Below the pieces are notes generated by a model. The model searched no databases and was not told where the DNA came from. It was given only the letters and a program-made list of their open reading frames with translations. 64,000 nt of DNA, taken from NCBI RefSeq assembly GCF_000300975.2, contig NZ_AEEC02000006.1:1-64000 (forward strand). The letters run 5' to 3'. Source of the stretch: Herbaspirillum frisingense GSF30 (GTDB lineage: Bacteria > Pseudomonadota > Gammaproteobacteria > Burkholderiales > Burkholderiaceae_D). This document shows positions 17,838 to 26,391 of this stretch, in pieces (position 1 is the stretch's first letter; each line of letters opens with the position of its first letter). A program made the translations under genes and the position numbers.

Positions 17838-18671
17838 ATGAACAAACCAGTGATGCCAGAAGAAGAGTCGCAAGACAAGTATTCCGTCCCCGGCCTGGAA
17901 CGCGGCCTGCGCCTGCTGTGCGAATTCAGCCGCCAGGACAAGACCCTGTCCGCGCCCGAACTGGCGCGTCGCCTGGACATCCCGCGCTCTACCGTGTTCC
18001 GCCTGCTGGCCACACTGGAACGCATGGGCTTCGTCGAGCGTGCCGACGGCGGGCGTGATTACCGCCTGGGCATGTCGGTGTTGCGCCTGGGCTTCGAATA
18101 CCTGGCCTCGCTGGAACTGACCGAGATCGGCCGCCCGCTGCTGGACCGCCTGCGCGACGAGATCGGCTACTCCTGCAACCTGGTGGTGCGCGATGGCCGC
18201 TCCATCGTCTATGTCGCCAAGTCGGTCACCCAGACCGCCTTCACCAGCCACGTCAACGTCGGCACCCGCCTGCCGGCGCATGCCACCGTGCTGGGCCGGG
18301 TGCTGCTGGAAGACCTGAGCCTGCCGCAACTGCGCGCCCTGTATCCGGAAGAACACCTGGAAGTCTTTTCCAGCAACACCCCCAAGACCGTGGTCGAACT
18401 GTTCGACATGGTGCAGGCCGACAAGGAACGTGGCTTCGTGCTGCAGGAAGGTTTCTTCGAAACCAGCATCTCCACCGTCGCCGCACCGGTGCGCGATCAC
18501 TCCGGCAATGTGGTGGCCGCCATGGGCGCCACGATCCCTTCGCCGCACATCGACGCCAGCCAGCTCGACATCATCGTGGCCCGCGTGCGCGATACCGCGG
18601 CCGAACTGTCCCGCCTGCTGGACCACGCCCCGCAGGGCGGTGCCAAGGTAGTCAACATGTGGCGGGGCTGA
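17838..18671 (+). CDS. IclR-family transcriptional regulator
   Basis: 277 aa. N-terminal winged helix (PELARRLDIPRSTVFRLLATL, residues ~37-57) and a C-terminal IclR effector domain with the EGFFETSISTVAAPVRDHSG segment. IclR proteins often control aromatic degradation as activators or repressors. It sits inside the operon and is the only dedicated regulator of it in the window. The ATATATGGAAC boxes before 12808 are candidate targets. AAAATC and no strong Shine-Dalgarno precede the start. Confidence 0.93.
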   Translation: MNKPVMPEEESQDKYSVPGLERGLRLLCEFSRQDKTLSAPELARRLDIPRSTVFRLLATLERMGFVERADGGRDYRLGMSVLRLGFEYLASLELTEIGRPLLDRLRDEIGYSCNLVVRDGRSIVYVAKSVTQTAFTSHVNVGTRLPAHATVLGRVLLEDLSLPQLRALYPEEHLEVFSSNTPKTVVELFDMVQADKERGFVLQEGFFETSISTVAAPVRDHSGNVVAAMGATIPSPHIDASQLDIIVARVRDTAAELSRLLDHAPQGGAKVVNMWRG

Positions 18672-18672
18672 G

Positions 18673-19497
18673 ATGGCGATGACTTCTCTCCAGGGCAAGG
18701 TGGCCGTGGTCACCGGCGGCTCTTCCGGCATCGGTCTGGCGACCGTGGAACTGCTGCTGGAAGCGGGCGCAGCCGTGGCCTTCTGCGGCCGTGATGGCGC
18801 CCGGCTGAAGGACGCCGAAGCCGCGCTGCGCGAGCGCTACCCGCAGGCCCGCCTGTATAGCGCCCCTTGCGACGTGCTGTCGCAGGAGCAGGTGCAGGCC
18901 TTCGCCGCCTCGGTGGAAAACACCCTGGGCGCGGTGTCCATGCTGGTCAACAACGCCGGCCAGGGCCGCGTCTCGACCTTCGCCGATACCGCCGACGAGG
19001 CCTGGAGCGAAGAGCTGCGCCTCAAATTCTTTTCCGTGATCTACCCGACCCGCGCCTTCCTGCCGCAACTGCAGGCCATGAGCGCGCAGCATGGGGATGC
19101 CGCCATCGTCTGCGTCAACTCGCTGCTGGCCACGCAACCCGAGCCGCACATGGTAGCGACTTCCGCCGCCCGCGCCGGCGTGCACAACCTGGTGCGCTCG
19201 CTGGCCACCGAACTGGCCAATGGCGACGCCGCCCGCGTGCGTGTGAACGGCATCCTGATCGGCCTGGTGGAGTCGGGCCAATGGCGCCGCCGCTATGCCG
19301 CGCGCGGCCCCGAACTGCAGGACCAGAGCTGGGCCCAATGGACCGCCGCGCTGGCCGCAAAGAAACAGATTCAACTCGGCCGTCTCGGCCTTCCCCGGGA
19401 AGCCGCGCAGGCGATCGTATTCCTCGCCACGCCGCTTTCCTCGTACACCACAGGCAGCCATATCGATGTTTCAGGAGGACTTTCCCGCCATGTCTAA
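18673..19497 (+). CDS. SDR-family protein lacking the catalytic Tyr/Lys
   Basis: 274 aa. The NAD(P)-binding TGGSSGIG and NNAG motifs and Ser150 (VNS) are intact, but the active-site helix reads MVATSAARAG (residues 160-169), with no Tyr or Lys at the YxxxK position. It is the second Tyr-less SDR in the window (the other is at 5778). It overlaps the ThDP enzyme gene by 8 bp, indicating coupled translation and perhaps a complex. Fold is certain, activity uncertain. Confidence 0.88.
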   Translation: MAMTSLQGKVAVVTGGSSGIGLATVELLLEAGAAVAFCGRDGARLKDAEAALRERYPQARLYSAPCDVLSQEQVQAFAASVENTLGAVSMLVNNAGQGRVSTFADTADEAWSEELRLKFFSVIYPTRAFLPQLQAMSAQHGDAAIVCVNSLLATQPEPHMVATSAARAGVHNLVRSLATELANGDAARVRVNGILIGLVESGQWRRRYAARGPELQDQSWAQWTAALAAKKQIQLGRLGLPREAAQAIVFLATPLSSYTTGSHIDVSGGLSRHV

Positions 19498-21238
19498 TAC
19501 CAACCAGCAAGTGACCGTCGGCTGCGCCATCGCGGCTTTCCTCGAACAGTGCGGCGTGAAGGCTGCCTTCGGCGTGATCTCGATCCACAACATGCCCATC
19601 CTCGACGCCTTCGGCGAGCGCGGCAAGATCCGCTTCATCCCGGCCCGCGGCGAAGCTGGCGGCGCCAACATGGCCGACGCCTATGCCCGTACCACCGGTG
19701 GCCTGGGCGTATGCCTGACCTCCACCGGCACCGCCGCCGGCAATGCCGCCGGTGCCATGGTGGAAGCCTTGACCGCCGGTACGCCGCTGCTGCACCTGAC
19801 CGGTCAGATCGAGACGCCTTACCTGGACCAGAGCCTGGCCTACATCCACGAAGCGCCGGACCAGTTGAGCATGCTCAAGGCCATCTCCAAGGCGGCCTTC
19901 CGCATCCGTAGCGTGGAGACGGCCATCAGCACCATCAAGCTGGCCGTGCAGACTGCACTGACCCCGCCGATGGGCCCGGTCTCGGTGGAAATCCCCATCG
20001 ACATCCAGGCTGCCCTGATCCCCATGCCCAGCAACCTGCAACCGCTGGCCCTCCCGCAAAGCGTGCCGTCGGCGCGCGCGCTGGATGAACTGGCCGAGCG
20101 CCTGATGAAGGCCAAGCGTCCGCTGCTGTGGCTGGGCGGCGGGGCGCGGCATGCTGGCGCGCAGGTAAAGCGCCTGATGGACCTGGGCTTCGGCGTGGTC
20201 ACCAGCACCCAGGGTCGCGGCATCGTGGCCGAGGATGATCCGCGCTCGCTGGGCGCCTTCAACCTGCACAAACCGGTCGAGAATTTCTATCAGAGCTGCG
20301 ACGCCATGCTGGTGGTCGGCTCGCGCCTGCGCGGCAACGAAACCCTGAAGTACGAACTGAAACTGCCGCGTCCGCTGTATCGCGTGGATGCCGATCCGGC
20401 TGCCGAAGGTCGCTGCTACACCAGCGATTATTTCGTCTGCGGTGATTCGGCGCTGGTACTGTCCGGCCTGGCCGACCGCCTGGCCGCGCTGAAGGTCGAT
20501 CCGGGCTTCATGGCCGACCTGCAGAAGGCACGCGATACCGCCGTGCATGGCCTGGTCGATGGCCTCGGCCCCTATAGCGCCCTGGTGGAACAGTTGCAGC
20601 AGGCGGCCGGCCGCGAGTTCAACTGGGTGCGCGACGTCACCGTCTCCAACAGCACCTGGGGCAACCGCTACCTGCGTATCTTCGATCCGCGTGCCGGCGT
20701 GCATGCGCTGGGCGGCGGCATCGGTCAGGGCCTGGCCATGGGTATCGGCGCGGCCATCGGCGCAGCGGTCACGCAGTCCGGCAAGAAGACCTTCACCCTG
20801 GCTGGTGATGGCGGCTTCATCCTCAACCTGGGTGAGCTGGCCACGGCCGTGCAAGAACAGGCTGACATGGTGATCGTGCTGATGAACGACAAGGGCTACG
20901 GCGTCATCAAGAACATCCAGGATGCGCAATACGGCGGTCGTCGCCACTACGTGGACCTGCACACGCCCGATTATGCCGAACTGTCCTCGGCGCTGAAGCT
21001 GCGTCACCAGCGCGTGGGCAACCTGGCCGAGGTGGCCGGGGCGCTGGACGAGGCGCTGTCGCAGAAGGGCCCCTTCCTGCTGGAGATCGACATGCTGACC
21101 ATCGGCAGCTTCAAGACGGCCTTCGCCGGCCCGCCGGTCAATCAGACGGAAAACGTGGAAAGCGCGGAAAGCGCGGAAAAGGCCGCCGCCGCAGCAGCAG
21201 CCGTGGTCGCCGCTGCCGCCACCGCGGCCACCGCCTGA
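19490..21238 (+). CDS. Thiamine diphosphate-dependent enzyme (acetolactate synthase/benzoylformate decarboxylase-like) with Ala-rich tail
   Basis: 582 aa. Three-domain ThDP fold: PYR domain with the cofactor-activating Glu55 (RGEAGGANMADAYAR), a central domain, and a PP domain with the GDG-N metal/ThDP motif at 439-446 (AGDGGFILN). The residue pattern suits decarboxylation or carboligation of a 2-oxoacid. The true start is ATG 19490 with AGGAGG upstream, overlapping the SDR gene. The last ~30 residues (552-582) are a low-complexity Glu-Ser/Ala tail (VESAESAEK then mostly Ala) not typical of the family. No acetohydroxyacid synthase small subunit is adjacent. Confidence 0.9.
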   Translation: MSNTNQQVTVGCAIAAFLEQCGVKAAFGVISIHNMPILDAFGERGKIRFIPARGEAGGANMADAYARTTGGLGVCLTSTGTAAGNAAGAMVEALTAGTPLLHLTGQIETPYLDQSLAYIHEAPDQLSMLKAISKAAFRIRSVETAISTIKLAVQTALTPPMGPVSVEIPIDIQAALIPMPSNLQPLALPQSVPSARALDELAERLMKAKRPLLWLGGGARHAGAQVKRLMDLGFGVVTSTQGRGIVAEDDPRSLGAFNLHKPVENFYQSCDAMLVVGSRLRGNETLKYELKLPRPLYRVDADPAAEGRCYTSDYFVCGDSALVLSGLADRLAALKVDPGFMADLQKARDTAVHGLVDGLGPYSALVEQLQQAAGREFNWVRDVTVSNSTWGNRYLRIFDPRAGVHALGGGIGQGLAMGIGAAIGAAVTQSGKKTFTLAGDGGFILNLGELATAVQEQADMVIVLMNDKGYGVIKNIQDAQYGGRRHYVDLHTPDYAELSSALKLRHQRVGNLAEVAGALDEALSQKGPFLLEIDMLTIGSFKTAFAGPPVNQTENVESAESAEKAAAAAAAVVAAAATAATA

Positions 21239-21248
21239 GGAGCCGAGC

Positions 21249-22049
21249 ATGCTGCACGTATCGATGATCGGATGCGGCGCCATCGGCGTGGGCGTCATGG
21301 AGATCTTGAAGAGTGATCCCGAGGTCGCCTTCGACATGGTGGTAGTGCCGGAGGCGCATATGGAGCGCGCCCGCAGCACCGTCTCCACACTGGCGCCGAC
21401 GGCCCGGGTGGTGTCGCGGCTGGGGGACGAGCGTCCCGACCTGCTGATCGAATGCGCCGGCCACCAGGCCATCGCCGAACACATCATCCCGGCGCTGGAG
21501 CGCGGCATCCCCTGCATGGTGGTGTCCATCGGCGCCTTGTCCGAACCTGGCCTGGTCGACAAGCTGGAAGCCGCCGCCCGCGCCGGCAAGACCCAGGTGC
21601 AGCTGCTCTCCGGCGCCATCGGCGCCATCGACGCCCTGGCCGCGGCCAAGGTCGGCGGGCTGGAATCGGTGGTCTATACCGGCCGCAAGCCGCCGCAGGC
21701 CTGGAAGGATACGCCGGCCGAGGCCGCCTTCGATCTGGATGCGCTCAAGGAACCGACCGTCATCTTCGAAGGCAGCGCCCGCGAAGCGGCGCGCCTGTAT
21801 CCCAAGAATGCCAACGTCGCCGCCACGCTGTCGCTGGCCGGCCTGGGCCTGGACCAGACCCGGGTGCGCCTGTATGCCGATCCGGGCGTGAGCGAGAACG
21901 TGCACTACGTGGAAGCGCGGGGCGCCTTCGGCGGCTTTGAGCTGACCATGCGCGGCAAGCCGCTGGCGGCCAATCCCAAGACCTCGGCACTGACCGTCTA
22001 TAGCGTCGTGCGCGCCCTGGGCAATCGTGCCCATGCGCTGTCGATCTGA
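21249..22049 (+). CDS. nadX: L-aspartate dehydrogenase (NadX-like)
   Basis: 266 aa. N-terminal Rossmann motif GCGAIG, LLSGAIGAIDAL in the middle, and the catalytic His219 in ENVHYVEARGAFG, as in aspartate dehydrogenases (DUF108). The enzyme interconverts aspartate and oxaloacetate (iminoaspartate) with NAD(P). Its place inside a catabolic operon, rather than with nadA/nadC, suggests ammonia handling or a related amino acid substrate. The true substrate may be an aspartate analogue from a ring-cleavage product. Confidence 0.85.
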   Translation: MLHVSMIGCGAIGVGVMEILKSDPEVAFDMVVVPEAHMERARSTVSTLAPTARVVSRLGDERPDLLIECAGHQAIAEHIIPALERGIPCMVVSIGALSEPGLVDKLEAAARAGKTQVQLLSGAIGAIDALAAAKVGGLESVVYTGRKPPQAWKDTPAEAAFDLDALKEPTVIFEGSAREAARLYPKNANVAATLSLAGLGLDQTRVRLYADPGVSENVHYVEARGAFGGFELTMRGKPLAANPKTSALTVYSVVRALGNRAHALSI

Positions 22050-22086
22050 GCAGTTGAGTATCTGAATATCTGAGCTTCGCAAGGAC

Positions 22087-23574
22087 ATGTCGACCATGAT
22101 GAATCTGAACGAAACGCTGCCGATCTGCATCGCCGGTCAATGGCGACTGGGTGGCGGCGACCGTTATGCCACGCTCTACCCGGCCACGGGTGAGCCGGTG
22201 GCCTACCTCAATGCGGCCAGTGTGGCCGATGTGGAAGAGGCCATCGCCGGTGCCGACCACGCCTTCCGCACCAGCGGCTGGGCGCAGAAGAAGCCGCATG
22301 AACGTGCCGCCGTCCTGTACCGCGTGGCGCAGCTGATCCGCGAACGCGGCGAAGCCCTGGCGCAGATGCAGCGCCTGGACAACGGCAAGCCCATCAGCGA
22401 GACGCGCAATCTGGTGGCCAGCGCGGCCGGCACCTTCCAGTTCTTCGCGGCCGCCTGTGAAACCCTGGAAGAAACCCTCACGCCCATGCGTGGCGACAAC
22501 CTCACCATGAGCGTGTATGAACCCATGGGCGTGGTGGCCGCCATCACACCGTGGAATTCGCCGATCGCCAGCGAGGCGCAGAAGATGGCGCCGGCCCTGG
22601 CTGCCGGCAATGCAGTGGTGGTCAAGCCGGCCGAGGTGACCCCGCTGGCCGCGCTGGAACTGGCGCGCATCTGCATCGAAGCCGGCGTGCCGGCCGGCAT
22701 GATCAGCGTGCTGCCGGGCAAGGGCTCGGTGATCGGCGACGCCATCACCCTGCATCCGCTGGTCAAGCGCGTCTCCTTCACCGGTGGCACCACCACCGGC
22801 AAGCACATCGCCCACATCGCCGCCGACAAGATGATGCCGGTCTCGCTGGAACTGGGCGGCAAGTCGCCCACCATGGTGTTCGAGGATGCCGATCTCGACC
22901 ATGCCGTGGCCGGTGTGCTGTATGGCATCTTCAGCAGTTCCGGCGAATCCTGCATCGCCGGCTCGCGCCTGTTCGTGGCGCGCTCGCTGTACGACGGTTT
23001 CATGGAACGCCTGGCCGCCGGTGCCGCCGCACTGCGCGTGGGCGATCCGGCCGACGAGCGCACCCAGATGGGGCCGCTGATCACCGCCCGCCATCGCGAA
23101 GGCATCGAGCGCTATGTCGACATCGGCGTCACCGATGGCGGCCGCATCCGCACCGGTGGCGTGCGTCCGCAGGGCGCGCAGTTCGAGCGCGGTTACTACT
23201 ACACCCCGACCATCATCGAAGGCGTCAGCAATGAGCAGCGCATCTGCCAGGAGGAAATCTTCGGGCCGGTGCTGGTGGCGATGCCCTTCGACAATGAAGA
23301 CGACCTGATCCGGCAAGCCAACGACAGCGTCTATGCGCTCGCTGCCGGTATCTGGACACGCGACTACAAGCGCGCCTGGCGCATCGGCCGCGCAGTGCAG
23401 GCCGGCAATGTCTGGATCAACACCTACAAGCAATTCTCGATCTCGACCCCCTTCGGAGGCTGGCGCGACAGTGGCCTGGGTCGCGAGAAGGGCAGGCTGG
23501 GCATCCTGCAGTACATGGAGCAGAAGGCCATGTACTGGGGCATGAACGAACAGCCCTTGCCCTGGGCCGGCTAA
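22087..23574 (+). CDS. NAD(P)-dependent aldehyde dehydrogenase
   Basis: 495 aa. Complete ALDH with catalytic Glu255 (LELGGKS) and Cys289 (GESCIAG), TPWNSP, FTGGTTTG cofactor loop and the EEIFGPV motif. The nearest functional types are semialdehyde dehydrogenases (betaine/2-aminomuconate-type). It is expected to oxidise the semialdehyde formed by ring cleavage. ATG codons at 22087, 22096 and 22099 are all possible starts; 22087 is used with AAGGA upstream. Confidence 0.93.
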   Translation: MSTMMNLNETLPICIAGQWRLGGGDRYATLYPATGEPVAYLNAASVADVEEAIAGADHAFRTSGWAQKKPHERAAVLYRVAQLIRERGEALAQMQRLDNGKPISETRNLVASAAGTFQFFAAACETLEETLTPMRGDNLTMSVYEPMGVVAAITPWNSPIASEAQKMAPALAAGNAVVVKPAEVTPLAALELARICIEAGVPAGMISVLPGKGSVIGDAITLHPLVKRVSFTGGTTTGKHIAHIAADKMMPVSLELGGKSPTMVFEDADLDHAVAGVLYGIFSSSGESCIAGSRLFVARSLYDGFMERLAAGAAALRVGDPADERTQMGPLITARHREGIERYVDIGVTDGGRIRTGGVRPQGAQFERGYYYTPTIIEGVSNEQRICQEEIFGPVLVAMPFDNEDDLIRQANDSVYALAAGIWTRDYKRAWRIGRAVQAGNVWINTYKQFSISTPFGGWRDSGLGREKGRLGILQYMEQKAMYWGMNEQPLPWAG

Positions 23575-23610
23575 GAGCGCCGCCCCCCTGAACACGTATT
23601 GGAGACACAC

Positions 23611-24582
23611 ATGGACGTATTGGGTATCGACGAAATCATCTACGGCGCGGACGACCTGCCGACCTGCCGCCAGTTCTTCCTCGACTGGGGCATGCTGCTG
23701 GCGCAGGAAAGCGCAGCCGAACTGGTCTTCGAATCGCAGAACGGCTGCCGCGTCATCGTGCGCGACAGCGCCGACCCCGGCCTGCCGCCGGCCATCGAAG
23801 CCGGACCGACCCTGCGCGAGGTGGTGTGGGGCGTGTCCTCGGCCGCCGTGCTGGACAAGTTCGCCGGCCGCATTAGCGGTCTGCCGGGCTACGTCAATGA
23901 CGGCAAGCGCGTCGGTTGCACCGATCCGAACGGCCTGGCGGTGCGCTTCCAGGTCTCGGTCAAGCGCGATGTCGAGGTCGAATGCGCCCGCATGAACACC
24001 TGGAACGAAAAGAACCGCATCAACCAGCGCAGCCCCATCTACGAACGTGCCACGCCCATCGAGGTGGGCCACGTGGTGTTCTTCGTCAAGGACGTCAAGG
24101 CCTGCGAACGCTTCTATTGCGAGAACTTCGGCTTCGTGCCCTCGGACCGCTATCCGGAACGCGGCGCCTTCCTGCGCTGCGCCGATGTCGGCGGGCATCA
24201 CGACATCTTCCTGCTGCAACCGCCGGAGGCAAGGTCGGGCTTGAACCACGTCGCCTTCACCGTGCGCGACATCCATGAAGTCTTCGGCGGTGGCATGCAC
24301 ATGTCGCGCAAGGGCTGGGATACCCAACTGGGTCCGGGCCGTCATCCGATTTCCTCGGCCTACTTCTGGTACTTCAAGAATCCGGCCGGTGGCCTGATCG
24401 AATACTACGCCGATGAAGACCAGCTCGATGCCCACTGGGAGCCGCGTGACTTCGAACCCGGCCCGACCGTGTTCGCCGAATGGGCCATCGATGGCGGCAT
24501 CGACGGCAACACCCGCCGCCAGAAGAATGCGCAAGGCCCCAGCGGCAAGTTCCTGACCGACCGCGCGCCGGCCGGCAAGTAA
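23611..24582 (+). CDS. Two-domain VOC protein, extradiol dioxygenase-like
   Basis: 323 aa. Two vicinal-oxygen-chelate modules. The C-terminal module carries the metal triad: His in EVGHVVFF, His in GLNHVAFTVRD and Glu in GLIEYYADED, matching type I extradiol dioxygenases. The N-terminal module (IDEIIYGADD) looks structural. The ATG at 23611 with GGAG 6 bp upstream is chosen over TTG 23599. Probably cleaves a catechol- or hydroxypyridine-like ring produced by the two oxygenases of the operon. The exact substrate cannot be read from sequence. Confidence 0.85.
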   Translation: MDVLGIDEIIYGADDLPTCRQFFLDWGMLLAQESAAELVFESQNGCRVIVRDSADPGLPPAIEAGPTLREVVWGVSSAAVLDKFAGRISGLPGYVNDGKRVGCTDPNGLAVRFQVSVKRDVEVECARMNTWNEKNRINQRSPIYERATPIEVGHVVFFVKDVKACERFYCENFGFVPSDRYPERGAFLRCADVGGHHDIFLLQPPEARSGLNHVAFTVRDIHEVFGGGMHMSRKGWDTQLGPGRHPISSAYFWYFKNPAGGLIEYYADEDQLDAHWEPRDFEPGPTVFAEWAIDGGIDGNTRRQKNAQGPSGKFLTDRAPAGK

Positions 24583-24617
24583 GACGGCAATCCGTCATTT
24601 GTAGAAAGGAAATCCAG

Positions 24618-25778
24618 ATGTCCTTCAAGATCGGAATCCTGGGCGCCGGCATCGGCGGCCTGACCGCCGCCATCGCCCTGCAGCGCGCGGGCCATGAGGT
24701 GGTGGTGTATGAACAGTCCAAGCAATTCCTGCGCGTGGGCGCGGATATCAACCTCACCCCCAACGCAGTGCGTGCACTCGATGGACTGGGCATCGGCGAG
24801 GCCGTGCGCCGTACCGCCGCCCGTCCCACCCACCGCATCAGCCGTACCTGGGACAGCGGCGAGGAAACCTCGCGCCTGGCCATGGGCGACACCGCCGAGC
24901 AGAAATACGGCGCACCGCAACTGACCATCCACCGTGCCGACCTGCTGGCGGCGCTGGCCGAGGTATTCCCGCTGGAGCAGGTGCGCTTTGCCAAGCGCGC
25001 CGAGAAGATCAGCGAAGAGGGCGATGGCATCCATCTGCACTTCACCGATGGCAGCACGGACCGCGTGGACGTGCTCATCGGTGGCGATGGCATCCACTCC
25101 GCCGTGCGCACGGCCATGTTCGGTGCCGAGAGCCCGCGCTTTACCGGCGTGGTGGCCTTCCGCGCCGTGGTGCCGGCCTCCCGCGTGGCCGGCGTGCCGA
25201 ACCTGCAGGCCTTCACCAAGTGGTGGGGGCCGAACCCGGAAAGCCAGATCGTGACCTTCCCGCTCAATCGCGGTGAAGATATCTTCATCTTCGCTACCAC
25301 CGCGCAAGAAAGCTGGCACCTGGAATCCTGGACCACCCCGGGCAACGTGCAGGAACTGCGCGATAGCTACGCCGGTTTCCATCCCGACGCCACGGCTTTG
25401 CTGGATGCCTGCGACGAAGTGCTCAAGACCGCGCTGTATGAACGCGATCCGCTGCCGGCCTGGGCGCGCGGCAACATGGCGCTGCTGGGTGATGCCTGCC
25501 ACCCGATGATGCCGTTCATGGCGCAGGGCGCCGGCATGGCCATCGAGGATGCGGTGGTGCTGGCGCGCTGCCTGGCCAAGGTCACCACGCTGGAGCAGGT
25601 GGCAGGGTCCTTGCATGCCTATGCGCAGTTGCGCATGGAACGCGCCTCGAAGATCCAGATCGGTTCACGTGGCAACAACTGGTTGCGCGAGGGCGGCAAC
25701 GCCGACTGGGTCTATGGCTATGACGCCTGGACCACGCCGCTGGATGCGCAGCCTGAATCCGTCGCCGTCCCTGCGTGA
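24618..25778 (+). CDS. FAD-dependent aromatic monooxygenase, 6-hydroxynicotinate 3-monooxygenase (NicC)-like
   Basis: 386 aa. Group A flavoprotein hydroxylase with the N-terminal GAGIGG (9-14), the DG motif GGDGIHS (155-161) and GDACHPMMPFMAQGAG (291-306). Segments such as IHRADL, FTKWWG, ERDPLPAWARG and the C-terminal WVYGYD resemble NicC, which decarboxylatively hydroxylates 6-hydroxynicotinate. Salicylate hydroxylases share the fold. Preceded by GAAAGGAAA. With the NitT/TauT importer this suggests a carboxylated N-heteroaromatic or aminoaromatic substrate; that is inference. Confidence 0.88.
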   Translation: MSFKIGILGAGIGGLTAAIALQRAGHEVVVYEQSKQFLRVGADINLTPNAVRALDGLGIGEAVRRTAARPTHRISRTWDSGEETSRLAMGDTAEQKYGAPQLTIHRADLLAALAEVFPLEQVRFAKRAEKISEEGDGIHLHFTDGSTDRVDVLIGGDGIHSAVRTAMFGAESPRFTGVVAFRAVVPASRVAGVPNLQAFTKWWGPNPESQIVTFPLNRGEDIFIFATTAQESWHLESWTTPGNVQELRDSYAGFHPDATALLDACDEVLKTALYERDPLPAWARGNMALLGDACHPMMPFMAQGAGMAIEDAVVLARCLAKVTTLEQVAGSLHAYAQLRMERASKIQIGSRGNNWLREGGNADWVYGYDAWTTPLDAQPESVAVPA

Positions 25779-25785
25779 GCCAGCG

Positions 25786-26118
25786 ATGAGTGCAGAGACC
25801 CACTCCGACCGCATGCTCCTGACCATCTTGCTCAGGCATGACCAGTCGAAGAACCTGGAGCAGATCCAGGCCCACATGAAGCAGATGGACTGGTGGGAGC
25901 GCTTCCCGGTGGAAGGCTGTCGCGTGGTGTCCTGGACCGTGGCCATGGGCCTGGGCCAGATCGTCACCCTGGAGCTGCCGCCGGCGCTGCTGCCGCAAGT
26001 CAATGTCGAGCTGGAGCGCTCGGCCTGGGGTGTGTTCCGTACCGAGTGCTACCCCACTTACGATTTTGTTCCCGTGCGCGAGCGTATCCGCGAGCGCGTC
26101 AGAAATGGAGGCCAATGA
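25786..26118 (+). CDS. Small conserved-looking protein of unknown function (110 aa)
   Basis: 110 aa soluble protein, no signal peptide or membrane segment. The pattern of alternating strands and helices (MLLTILLRHDQ near residue 10, VSWTVAMGLGQIVTLELP near the middle) suggests a dimeric alpha/beta-barrel (ferredoxin-like) fold as in muconolactone isomerase or EthD proteins, but I recognise no family motif. It lies 7 bp after the flavin monooxygenase gene and overlaps the next small ORF by ATGATG, so it is an integral operon member, perhaps an isomerase or accessory to the monooxygenase. Confidence 0.75.
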   Translation: MSAETHSDRMLLTILLRHDQSKNLEQIQAHMKQMDWWERFPVEGCRVVSWTVAMGLGQIVTLELPPALLPQVNVELERSAWGVFRTECYPTYDFVPVRERIRERVRNGGQ

Positions 26119-26351
26119 TGGTTGCAACTGTTACCGATGTCTATCTCAATCCGCACCAGGCACGTCGCCGTGCGCCGACCCAGTTCGAAGACCTGCTGGG
26201 CGACTCCATCGAGCGCGCCTATGCCGCTGGCATCCACGAGCTGGATGCGCTGGTGGCACACCTGAACCGTACCGGTCCGAGCTGCCCCTACAACCAGGGC
26301 GTGTGGACCGCCGCCAACTTCCAGGAAGAGATTGCCCGCCTGGCCGCCTGA
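26118..26351 (+). CDS. Small helical protein, recombinase-like HTH type (77 aa)
   Basis: 77 aa. Predicted mostly helical, with APTQFEDLLGDSIERAYAAG and a conserved-looking SCPYNQGVWTAANFQEEIARLA terminus. Proteins of this kind are annotated in databases as recombinase-like helix-turn-helix domain proteins and tend to sit beside Rieske oxygenases; this is recalled, not checked. GGAGG lies 6 bp before the chosen ATG; ATG 26115 is also in frame. The ATGATG junction couples it to the upstream gene. Role unknown. Confidence 0.75.
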   Translation: MVATVTDVYLNPHQARRRAPTQFEDLLGDSIERAYAAGIHELDALVAHLNRTGPSCPYNQGVWTAANFQEEIARLAA

Positions 26352-26391
26352 TCCGTCCAGACGCCAAGCCAGCCTACAGGAGAGTATCTAA

